Translations under genes and position numbers: made by a program
Notes under the pieces: generated by a model
What the model was told of the DNA's origin: nothing
The model's input: only the letters and a program-made list of their open reading frames with translations
Databases searched by the model: none
NCBI GenBank assembly: GCA_004554585.1
Contig: SFLH01000007.1
Location: 42,854 to 106,853, forward strand
Source of the DNA: Clostridiales bacterium
Lineage (GTDB): Bacteria > Bacillota > Clostridia > Oscillospirales > Oscillospiraceae
Direction of reading: 5' to 3'
Length of the DNA: 64,000 nt
Shown: one piece after another, positions 57,586-64,000 of the stretch
Layout of the letters: every line of letters starts with the position of its first letter
Position numbering within the stretch: the first letter of the stretch is position 1

Positions 57586-59457
57586 TCAGCCCTTCCGGCG
57601 CCACTGGAGCAGGAAGGCGGAGTTGAGGATTACCAGCACCGACCCGGCGTTGTGGACCAAGGCCCCCACCACGGGATTCAAGATCCCCGCCATGGCCAGG
57701 ATGATGGCCACAAAGTTCAGGGCCATGGAGAAGGTCATGTTACACCGGATGGTCACCATCATCCGCTTGGCCAGCCAGAGCAGGTGGGGCAACTGGCAGA
57801 TGTCGTCGCTAACCAGGGCGATGTCCGCCGCGTCCACGGCGATGTCGCTGCCCACACCGCCCATGGCGATGCCCACATGGGCCTTTTTCAGGGCGGGGGC
57901 GTCGTTGATGCCGTCGCCGATCATGCACACCGGCTCCCCCTGCTGCTGGCAGGCGTCGATGTAGGCGAGCTTATCCTCCGGCAGGCAGGCCCAGCGGACC
58001 TCCTCGATGGCCAGCTGGCCAGCCATGTGCCGGGCGGCCTTTTCGTTGTCCCCGGTGAGCAGGACGGGCTCCACCCCGGCCTGTTTGGTCTGGCGGATGG
58101 TGTCCGCCGCCTGAGGACGCAGGGTGTCCGACAGGGCCAGAAAGCCCGCCGGCTGGCCATCTATGGCGCAGTAGATCACCGTGCATCCCCGCTGCAAATG
58201 CTCATCCGCCGCCGTCAACAGGGCAGGGGGCAGGGCCGCGCCGGTCTCCTCCAGCAGCTTGGGATTGCCCGCGGCAACCCTTCGGCCGTCCACCACCGCC
58301 TGGACCCCTCGACCGGGGCGCATCTGGAACCCTTCCGCCGGCGGCACCGCCTTTCCGGTCTCCTCCTGCCAGCATCGCAGGACCGCCTTGCCCAGGGGGT
58401 GCTCGGAGCTGGCCTCAGCCCCAGCGGTCCAGGCGTAGAGTTCCGCCCGGCTGGGGCCGCCAGGAACGGGCTCCACTGCCACCACCTGGGGGGTGCCGAC
58501 GGTGAGGGTGCCCGTCTTGTCGAAGGTCACCTTTTTCACCCCGGCCAGCCGCTCCAAGGCATCCCCTTCCCGCACCAGGAAGCCGTGGCGGGTGGCGTTG
58601 CCGATGGCTGCCATGATGGCTGTGGGGGTGGCCAGCACCAGGGCGCAGGGGCAGAAGACCACCAGGATGGTCACAGCCCGAATGATCTGGCCGGTGACCA
58701 GCCAGGTCACCACCGCGGCGGTCAGGGCGATGACCACGATCCAAGTGGCCCAGCGGTCGGCCAGACGGACGATCTTGGCCTTGCCCGCATCGGCGGACTG
58801 GACCAGGCGGATCATCCGCTGGATGGCGCTGTCCTCCCCCACCTTTTGGGCGGTCATCTCAAAGGCCCCAAACTGGTTGACGGTGCCGCTGGACACCGGG
58901 TCCCCCACCCCTTTGTCTACGGGCAGGGACTCGCCGGTCATCACCGCCTGGTTGATGGAGGTCTGCCCCTTGGTGATGACCCCGTCCACGGGGATGGTCT
59001 CCCCGGGCAGCACCCGCAGGCGCTGGCCCACCTGGACCTGCTCGGCGGGGATCACCTTCTCCCCCTCCGCCTGGATCACCCGGGCAGTGCGGGGGGTGAG
59101 ATGGACCAGCTTCTCGATGCCCGCCCGGGCCTTGGCCACGGTCAGGTCCTCCAGCAGGGCCCCCAGCTGCATGATGAAGGCCACCTCGCCGGCGGCGAAG
59201 TCCTCCCCGATACACACCGAGGCGATTAGGGCCAGGGAGACCAGCACGTCGGCCTTGATGTCAAAGGCGGTCACCAGGCCGATCACCGCCTCCAGCACAA
59301 TGGGCACGCCGCACAGGACAATGGCCACCCAGGCCAGGTCAAAGGGCAGGGGCTGCCAACCGAAGAGGCTGGCCAACAGGGCCGCCCCTCCCAGCACCAG
59401 GCAGGTCACGTCCTTCCGGACGCCTCCCCACTCCAACAGCTGCTCTAACTTCTCCAT
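57586..59457 (-). CDS. Heavy-metal translocating P-type ATPase (P1B)
   Basis: 623 residues, no N-terminal metal-binding domain. TGES (VMTGESLPV), CPC in the sixth core helix (VVFCPCALVLATPTAI), DKTGTLT phosphorylation site, SEHPLG (HP motif) and GDGINDAPAL. It exports a metal ion. The last helices carry NMTFSMALNF and HNAGSVLVILNSA, lacking the MxxSS of Cu(I) pumps and the DxG of Zn/Cd pumps, so the metal is open; CsoR control argues for copper. ATG 59457 follows GGAGG. Confidence 0.92.
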   Translation of the reverse strand: MEKLEQLLEWGGVRKDVTCLVLGGAALLASLFGWQPLPFDLAWVAIVLCGVPIVLEAVIGLVTAFDIKADVLVSLALIASVCIGEDFAAGEVAFIMQLGALLEDLTVAKARAGIEKLVHLTPRTARVIQAEGEKVIPAEQVQVGQRLRVLPGETIPVDGVITKGQTSINQAVMTGESLPVDKGVGDPVSSGTVNQFGAFEMTAQKVGEDSAIQRMIRLVQSADAGKAKIVRLADRWATWIVVIALTAAVVTWLVTGQIIRAVTILVVFCPCALVLATPTAIMAAIGNATRHGFLVREGDALERLAGVKKVTFDKTGTLTVGTPQVVAVEPVPGGPSRAELYAWTAGAEASSEHPLGKAVLRCWQEETGKAVPPAEGFQMRPGRGVQAVVDGRRVAAGNPKLLEETGAALPPALLTAADEHLQRGCTVIYCAIDGQPAGFLALSDTLRPQAADTIRQTKQAGVEPVLLTGDNEKAARHMAGQLAIEEVRWACLPEDKLAYIDACQQQGEPVCMIGDGINDAPALKKAHVGIAMGGVGSDIAVDAADIALVSDDICQLPHLLWLAKRMMVTIRCNMTFSMALNFVAIILAMAGILNPVVGALVHNAGSVLVILNSAFLLQWRRKG

Positions 59458-59494
59458 AAACAGCCTCCTTCGTTCTCTCTCGTCGTTGGCTAGG

Positions 59495-59510
59495 ATACCC
59501 CAGGGGGTAT
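59495..59510. promoter_or_regulatory. CsoR box 2
   Basis: ATACCCC-AG-GGGGTAT is a perfect 16-base palindrome of CsoR type, lying at the start of the P-type ATPase transcript. Confidence 0.85.
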
Positions 59511-59516
59511 GGATCC

Positions 59517-59545
59517 ATTATACCCATAGGGGTATATGTTGTCAA
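59517..59545 (-). promoter_or_regulatory. Sigma-A promoter of the P-type ATPase
   Basis: Minus-strand perfect TTGACA (59540-59545), 17 bases, perfect TATAAT (59517-59522). CsoR box 1 covers the spacer and -10. Confidence 0.92.
59519..59536. promoter_or_regulatory. CsoR box 1 over the promoter
   Basis: TATACCCATAGGGGTATA is a near-perfect CsoR-type palindrome covering the -10/-35 spacer, 25 bases centre to centre from box 2. Confidence 0.85.
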
Positions 59546-59561
59546 GGGCAACCCGCCCGTG

Positions 59562-59600
59562 AAAAAGCAGGCAGGGAAAGGTGATCTTTCCCTGCCTGCC
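59562..59600 (-). terminator. Terminator after csoR
   Basis: GCAGGCAGGGAAAG (59567-59580) pairs with CTTTCCCTGCCTGC (59586-59599); the minus strand continues TTTTT. It separates csoR from the ATPase transcript. Confidence 0.85.
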
Positions 59601-59614
59601 GGGCAGCGTGTGGT

Positions 59615-59890
59615 TTAGTGCATGTTGGCAAAGCGCTCCACCGCCTTGGTGAACTTGGCGATGGTCAGGTCCGGGTCCCCGTGTTCCAGGCCGTCTCGGA
59701 CACAGTGCTTGATGTGGCCCTCCAGGACCACCTGGCCGGCTTTGTGGAGGGCGGACTTGGCGGCGTTGATCTGGGCCAGGATGTCCTCGCAGGGCACGTC
59801 CTCGTCCACCATCCGGTCGATGGCCTGGACCTGGCCGATGATCTTCTTCAAGCGCCGGTGCAGATTGTCAGCATCCATACATTGTCTCAC
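59615..59890 (-). CDS. csoR: CsoR-family metal-sensing repressor
   Basis: 91 residues, all-helical DUF156/CsoR fold: RRLKKIIGQVQAIDRMV, then the metal residues Cys (VPCED), His and Cys (GHIKHC, H-X3-C), the Cu(I) set of CsoR. Binding metal releases it from DNA. The start is GTG 59890, eight bases after AGGAGG; ATG 59878 is too far. Two CsoR boxes cover the ATPase promoter, which is therefore its target. Its own promoter carries a different palindrome. Confidence 0.93.
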   Translation of the reverse strand: MRQCMDADNLHRRLKKIIGQVQAIDRMVDEDVPCEDILAQINAAKSALHKAGQVVLEGHIKHCVRDGLEHGDPDLTIAKFTKAVERFANMH

Positions 59891-59924
59891 AGGGGGCACC
59901 TCCTATTGCCGTTGGGTTTCATTC

Positions 59925-59953
59925 ATTATCGGGCAACTTGCCCGGTTTGTCAA
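59925..59953 (-). promoter_or_regulatory. Promoter of csoR with internal palindrome
   Basis: Minus-strand perfect TTGACA (59948-59953), 17 bases, GATAAT (59925-59930). The spacer is filled by CGGGCAA-C-TTGCCCG (59930-59944), a perfect 15-base palindrome unlike the CsoR boxes. Confidence 0.75.
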
Positions 59954-60089
59954 GGGAAACAGGCGCCGGTGGCCTTTTGCCTGGCGCATGGTTCCCCTGT
60001 TTGCCCGGAGGCGGCGGGAGGGGTCCCCCGCGCCTTTACCCCCGGGAACGGGACTCGCATTTTTGGCGCCCCGCGGTCCGGGCCGCCGA

Positions 60090-60118
60090 TTGACAATCCC
60101 TGCCGGCTATGGTACCTT
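60090..60118 (+). promoter_or_regulatory. Promoter of the transketolase operon
   Basis: Perfect TTGACA (60090-60095), 17 bases, TG-G-TACCTT (hexamer 60113-60118). The weak -10 is helped by the extended TG. Confidence 0.6.
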
Positions 60119-60152
60119 TTTCTTATTGAATGCGACACTTGGAGGTGTTTCC

Positions 60153-60980
60153 ATGACCTATGATCTTCCCGTCCTCTGCCGGCAGGTCCGGCGGGACATT
60201 TTGCAGATGACCCACGCCGCCGGCTCTGGGCACCCTGGGGGTTCCCTGTCGGCGGTGGAGATCCTGGTCAGTCTGTATTTTGACCAGATGCGCCTGGACC
60301 CCGCCCGGCCCGACGACCCGGACCGGGACCGGTTCCTGTTGTCCAAGGGCCACGCCGCGCCGGTGCTGTACAGCGTCCTGGCCCGCCGAGGCTTCTTTGA
60401 CCCCGCCCTACTGCCCACCCTGCGCCGGATGGGCTCTCCCCTCCAGGGCCACCCCCACATGAGCAAGCTGCCCGGGCTGGACTGTTCCTCGGGCTCCCTG
60501 GGCCAGGGGTTGTCCATTGCCAACGGCCTGGCGCTGGCTGCCCGGCGGCGGGGGGCGGACTACCGCACCTACTGCCTCATGGGTGATGGGGAGGTCCAGG
60601 AGGGCCAGGTGTGGGAGGCCGCCATGACCGCCGCCCACTTCGCCCTGGACAACGTCTGCGCCATTGTGGACGACAATGGGGTGCAGCTGGACGGCACCAC
60701 CCGAGAGATCATGAACGTGGAGCCCCTGCCGGAGAAATTCCGGGCCTTTGGCTGGCACGTGGTGGAGGTCGACGGCCACAGCCTGGACGACCTGGCCGCC
60801 GCCTTCCATCTGGCCGCCGGGACCAAGGGCCGGCCCACGGCCATCATCGCCCACACAGTCAAGGGCAAGGGGGTCTCCTTCATGGAGAACCAGGCCGCCT
60901 GGCACGGCAAGGCCCCCAACCCAGAGGAACTGGCCGCCGCCCTGGCGGAGGTCGACGGAGCAGGAGGGAGCAAGGTATGA
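60153..60980 (+). CDS. Transketolase, N-terminal (TPP-binding) subunit
   Basis: 275 residues, the N-terminal half of a split transketolase as in many Firmicutes and archaea; with the next protein it shuttles two-carbon units in the non-oxidative pentose phosphate pathway. AAGSGHPGGSLSAVEIL, FLLSKGHAAPVLY, GSLGQGLSIANG and the TPP motif GDGEVQEGQVWEAAMTA. TTGGAGGTG precedes ATG 60153. It depends on thiamine pyrophosphate, whose supply genes lie elsewhere in this window. Confidence 0.94.
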   Translation: MTYDLPVLCRQVRRDILQMTHAAGSGHPGGSLSAVEILVSLYFDQMRLDPARPDDPDRDRFLLSKGHAAPVLYSVLARRGFFDPALLPTLRRMGSPLQGHPHMSKLPGLDCSSGSLGQGLSIANGLALAARRRGADYRTYCLMGDGEVQEGQVWEAAMTAAHFALDNVCAIVDDNGVQLDGTTREIMNVEPLPEKFRAFGWHVVEVDGHSLDDLAAAFHLAAGTKGRPTAIIAHTVKGKGVSFMENQAAWHGKAPNPEELAAALAEVDGAGGSKV

Positions 60981-61930
60981 ATCTGAACTCTGTCAAGCGC
61001 GTCCCCCAGCGGGACGGTTATGGCCAGGGCCTGCTGGCCCTGTGCGCCCAGCGCCAGGATGTGGTGGTGCTGGACGCCGACGTGGCCGCCTCCACCCGCA
61101 CCAACTGGGTGAAGGACCAGTACCCCGACCACTTCTACAACGTGGGCATCAGCGAGCAGGACCTGGTGGGCACCGCCGCGGGGCTGGCCCTGGGGGGCAT
61201 GATCCCCTACGTGTCCACCTACGGGGTCTTTCTCTCCGGCCGGGCCTTTGACCAGATGCGCACCACCGTGTGCTACAACAACTTGAAAGTCCGCTTCGGC
61301 GGGGCCCACGCGGGCATCTCCGTGGGGCCCGACGGGGCCACCCACCAGGCCCTGGAGGACATCGCCCTGGCCCGAGTGCTGCCCCACATGACGGTCATCG
61401 CCCCCTGCGACAGCGAGGAGACCCGCAAGGCCGTCATCGCCGCAGCGGACATTGACGGCCCCGTGTACTTCCGCTTCGGCCGGGAGGCGGTGCCGGTGAT
61501 CACCGATGAGGCCACCCCCTTCACCATCGGCAAGGCCCGCCTGGTCCGGCCGGGCAAGGACTGCGCCGTATTCGCCTGCGGCGCCATGGTCTACGAGGCC
61601 CTGATGGCCGCCCAGGAGCTGGCCGGCCGGGGCATCGACCTGCAGGTGGTGGACCTGCACACCATCAAGCCCATCGACGAAGAGGCCATCCTGGCCGCCG
61701 CCCACACCTGCGGGGCCATCGTCACCGCCGAGGAGCACCAGCTGGCCGGGGGCCTGTTTGGGGCCGTGGCGGAGGTGTTGTCCCGCAAGGCCCCGGTACC
61801 CGTGGAGCCTGTGGCCGTGGGCGATACCTTTGGGGAGAGCGGCGCCCCGGAGGAGCTGATGGCGGCCTACGGCCTGAGCGCCGCCGCCATCGTCCGGGCG
61901 GTGGAGGCCTGTCTGGCCTGGAAGGGGTGA
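60977..61930 (+). CDS. Transketolase, C-terminal subunit
   Basis: 317 residues: pyrimidine-binding and C-terminal domains. VVVLDADVAASTRTNWVK, NVGISEQDLVGTAAGLALGG with the catalytic Glu, GGAHAGISVGPDGATHQALED, and PVYFRFGREAVPVI. ATG 60977 overlaps the stop of the first subunit (ATGA), ensuring equal synthesis of the two chains. Confidence 0.94.
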   Translation: MNLNSVKRVPQRDGYGQGLLALCAQRQDVVVLDADVAASTRTNWVKDQYPDHFYNVGISEQDLVGTAAGLALGGMIPYVSTYGVFLSGRAFDQMRTTVCYNNLKVRFGGAHAGISVGPDGATHQALEDIALARVLPHMTVIAPCDSEETRKAVIAAADIDGPVYFRFGREAVPVITDEATPFTIGKARLVRPGKDCAVFACGAMVYEALMAAQELAGRGIDLQVVDLHTIKPIDEEAILAAAHTCGAIVTAEEHQLAGGLFGAVAEVLSRKAPVPVEPVAVGDTFGESGAPEELMAAYGLSAAAIVRAVEACLAWKG

Positions 61931-61935
61931 GGCCT

Positions 61936-63069
61936 ATGGCACGCTCCCTCTCCCGGCTGCTGGCGCTGGGCCTGTGTCTGTGCCTGCTGGCCGGGTGCCA
62001 GTTCTCCCTGTCGGAGGTGATGGGCAAGGTGACGGTGACGGAACCCCCCGCCGACTATGTGGGGGAGGAAGACGGCTTCCGCTGGGCCAAGAGCACCCTC
62101 AGCGGCCAGGAGCGCTATGTATATGACCAGCTGCTGGCCGGCCTGAAGGACCAGGCGGAGACCATCGACGACCTCTACCCGGACACGGAGATGATCCAGC
62201 GGGCCATCTCCGCCATCGACCAGGACTACCCCGAGCTGTTTTGGTTTGCCGGCACCGGGCAGATCGAAACCACCCTGCTGGCGGACACCCCCATCGGGGC
62301 GGTCTACCGGCCGGTGTACACCATGGACCAGAGCCAGCGGCAGGCCACCCAGGCCCAGATCGACCAGTGGGCGGCCGACTGCTTTGCCACCCTGCCCCAG
62401 GAGGGCTCGGAGTATGACAAGGCCCTGGGCATCTATACCTACCTCATTTCCCACGCCGACTATCAGGTGGTGGACAACAATTCCATCGTCAACATCATGG
62501 TCAACGGGGCGGGGCTGTGCGGCTGCTACGCCAAGACCTTTCAGTACCTGTGCAACCAGCTGGGCATCGACACCACCTACGTCACCGGCCAGGCCGGGGG
62601 GGAAACCCACGCCTGGAACCTGTCCTGGCTGGACGGCTCTCCCTGCTGGATCGACCCCACCTGGGGCGACCCGGTCTTTGCCGGCGGGGACAACAGCCAG
62701 GGCCCGGCCTACGAGTACTTTGGCCTGACCACCGCCGACCTGACCCGCACCCACAAAATCGACAACCTTTTCCCCGTGCCCGACTGCACCAGTGACCGAA
62801 ACAACTACTTCGTCCGCCAGGGCCTGTACTTCACTTCCTACAGCCCGGACGCCCTGGTGTCGGTCTGCCAGCGGGCCCGGGCCGCAGGGGACCGCCAGAT
62901 CGCCGTGCGCTACAGCGACGAGGCCTACCCCACCGCCTGCGGCCTGTTGCTGGAGCAGCGCCAGCTGCACACCGTCTTTCAGGAGGCGGGCTATGCCGCC
63001 ACGGACACCATCCAGTACATCCGCAACGACGCCATGGGGGTGCTCACCTTCCTCACCCCCGCCGGATGA
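61936..63069 (+). CDS. Transglutaminase-like domain lipoprotein
   Basis: 377 residues. A signal peptide ends in the lipobox LLAGC (Cys near residue 19). The papain-like core has GLCGCYAKTFQYLCNQLGI (Cys), ETHAWNLSWL (His) and WIDPTWGDP (Asp), a complete catalytic triad; such surface proteins act as proteases or cross-linkers. ATG 61936 follows GGAAGGGG and lies five bases after the transketolase stop, so it may be co-transcribed. Confidence 0.85.
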   Translation: MARSLSRLLALGLCLCLLAGCQFSLSEVMGKVTVTEPPADYVGEEDGFRWAKSTLSGQERYVYDQLLAGLKDQAETIDDLYPDTEMIQRAISAIDQDYPELFWFAGTGQIETTLLADTPIGAVYRPVYTMDQSQRQATQAQIDQWAADCFATLPQEGSEYDKALGIYTYLISHADYQVVDNNSIVNIMVNGAGLCGCYAKTFQYLCNQLGIDTTYVTGQAGGETHAWNLSWLDGSPCWIDPTWGDPVFAGGDNSQGPAYEYFGLTTADLTRTHKIDNLFPVPDCTSDRNNYFVRQGLYFTSYSPDALVSVCQRARAAGDRQIAVRYSDEAYPTACGLLLEQRQLHTVFQEAGYAATDTIQYIRNDAMGVLTFLTPAG

Positions 63070-63084
63070 CCCTACCCGCAGCAC

Positions 63085-63122
63085 AAAGGCGCGGACAGCT
63101 CAAGCTGTCCGCGCCTTTTTTC
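63085..63122. terminator. Bidirectional terminator
   Basis: AAAGGCGCGGACAGCT (63085-63100) pairs with AGCTGTCCGCGCCTTT (63103-63118), then TTT. It also closes the leftward SLH gene. Confidence 0.85.
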
Positions 63123-63141
63123 TTTTGGGGGAACAGGGTGG

Positions 63142-63264
63142 TCAGACGCCCATGGCCTGGCTGAGGCGCATGAGGACGGCGGCGGCCTGAGCGCGGGTGG
63201 AGGTACCCTGGGGGGCCAGGGCGTTGCCTTCCACGCCGTTGACAAGGCCCGTGCCCACGGCCTA
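63142..63264 (-). pseudogene. Detached 3' end of the SLH gene after an in-frame amber codon
   Basis: The minus strand continues in frame after TAG (63264-63262): AVGTGLVNGVEGNALAP, then QGTSTRAQAAAVLMRLSQAMGV and TGA at 63142. These 39 residues complete the third SLH motif exactly where the second has WARCNGIVDGV, so TGG (Trp) appears to have become TAG. With the upstream part this is one gene ending at 63142. Confidence 0.8.
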
Positions 63265-64000
63265 CTTTACGGCATCCACAGCCCAGGCGGAGACGTTGGC
63301 GCTGTCCACGAAGCCGGAGAGATCGCCGGAGGCGGACACGTCTGCGCCCTTGTACTGGGCATAGCGGTAGAGGACGGTGGCCATCTGCTCCCGGGTCAGG
63401 CTGCCGGTGGGATCGAAGTGGTTGTTCTCCACCCCGTCCACAATGCCGTTGCAGCGGGCCCAGTACACGGCGTCGCCGTACCAGGCGTTCCCATCCACGT
63501 CGGCAAAGGGATAGCCCAGGTTCTCCCCGTCCAGGTCAGGAGAACCTTCCAGACGATAGAGGATGGTCACGGCCATGGCCCGATTCAGGGTGGCGTTGGG
63601 GGCAAAGAGGTTACCCGCCACCCCGTCCATGAGGCCATTTTCATAGACGAACTGCACCGCCTCATAGAACCAATCGCCGGCGCTCACGTCGGTGAAGGGC
63701 AGGCCGCTGGTGCTGGGGGCGAAGACGGCCTCCACGGTGACCGCGCGGCCGGGCATGACGAAGGTGTAGGTCTTTTCGTCCACCTTGGTTACGTCCACGG
63801 CCTTGCCGCTGGCATCGGTGACGGTGAGTTTGTCCAGGGCATAGCCCACGTCAGGCTTCACGGTCAGGGTCACTTCCGCGCCCTTGGCGGCGCTCTTGGC
63901 GTAGCAGGTGACGGTGCCGTTGGCCGGGGCGTTGACGGTGATGCCGTAATAGGGGGTGTTGTCGCGCTGCTCCACGGTGAAGCTGGCAGGGATAGTCACG
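63262..64000 (-). CDS. SLH-domain surface protein, C-terminal part (5' end beyond window)
   Basis: Partial, at least 245 residues, running off the right edge. An InlB B-repeat-like beta domain (YGITVNAPANGTVTCYA, YTFVMPGRAVTVEAVF) is followed by SLH motifs: PFTDVSAGDWFYEAVQFVYE, PFADVDGNAWYGDAVYWARC and a third cut short at WAVDAVK by TAG at 63262-63264. SLH motifs anchor proteins to wall polymers. As written, the last SLH motif lacks its second half, so anchoring may be impaired, unless the amber codon is a sequence error or read through. Confidence 0.85.
   Translation of the reverse strand, partial: VTIPASFTVEQRDNTPYYGITVNAPANGTVTCYAKSAAKGAEVTLTVKPDVGYALDKLTVTDASGKAVDVTKVDEKTYTFVMPGRAVTVEAVFAPSTSGLPFTDVSAGDWFYEAVQFVYENGLMDGVAGNLFAPNATLNRAMAVTILYRLEGSPDLDGENLGYPFADVDGNAWYGDAVYWARCNGIVDGVENNHFDPTGSLTREQMATVLYRYAQYKGADVSASGDLSGFVDSANVSAWAVDAVK

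Noticed and set aside
1..64000. Mobile elements, prophage or CRISPR arrays
   Set aside because: I found no transposase, integrase, phage structural gene, or regularly spaced repeats; the only transfer-like signal is the lower GC of 36550-37548.

Overview
The window reads as ordinary chromosome of a GC-rich, spore-forming, anaerobic Firmicute, most likely a gut Oscillospiraceae of the Flavonifractor / Pseudoflavonifractor / Lawsonibacter type. That is inference from the gene set: sigma-K, YqfC/YqfD, the yqfD-phoH-ybeY-era-recO block, a split transketolase, FeoB with its Cys-rich partner, ThiW and ThiT ECF components, DUF1667 redox proteins and acyl-CoA genes. No 16S gene is present to confirm it. 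Coding is dense on both strands. I see no insertion sequence, prophage, integron or CRISPR array.

Layout. 1-6.9 kb: purA behind a leader with an attenuator-like fold, pro-sigma-K, thioredoxin, a BlaI/BlaR1-type repressor-sensor operon with clear operators, and an MBL hydrolase. 6.9-11.7 kb: an NhaC antiporter and a thiamine block (thiC behind a TPP riboswitch and a consensus promoter, then thiW-thiM behind a second, unclassified switch-like leader). 11.7-16.5 kb: an autoregulated HTH gene with two small membrane proteins, then an RsmH paralogue overlapping a FeoA-FeoB fusion and its Cys-rich partner. 16.5-31.5 kb: housekeeping genes (nth, glyA, rarA, S1 protein, radical SAM, nucleotidyltransferase, tRNA-Leu(GAG), thioesterase, tspO, uppP, HD protein, nudC, a CoA-transferase, trmO). 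31.5-40.2 kb: a long leftward block with M23 hydrolase, degV, recO, yqzL, a YbeY-Era fusion, an AT-richer predicted nuclease with a RAMA domain, phoH, yqfD and yqfC. 40.3-42 kb: a lipoprotein and two unknown membrane proteins.

42.3-47.6 kb carries the oxidative arm of the TCA cycle (citrate synthase divergent from aconitase and isocitrate dehydrogenase), which would make 2-oxoglutarate for glutamate. 47.7-51.5 kb is an acyl-CoA island (CoA-transferase, MaoC hydratase, AraC regulator, 3-hydroxyacyl-CoA dehydrogenase). 51.5-53.7 kb has thiT behind a terminating TPP riboswitch, a TIGR04076 protein and a DUF368 lipid-carrier transporter. 53.8-57.4 kb holds a glycerol-3-phosphate-dehydrogenase-like pair and a PAP2 phosphatase. 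57.5-59.9 kb is a metal P-type ATPase with CsoR and textbook CsoR operators. 60-64 kb has split transketolase, a transglutaminase-like lipoprotein and the C-terminal part of an SLH surface protein interrupted by an in-frame amber codon.

Most likely to repay attention: the switch-like leader of thiW-thiM (9872-9988), the horizontally acquired-looking nuclease-RAMA gene inside the phoH-ybeY block (36550-37548), the YbeY-Era fusion, and the interrupted SLH gene at the right edge. Start codons were chosen from ribosome-binding-site spacing and often differ from the longest reading frame.
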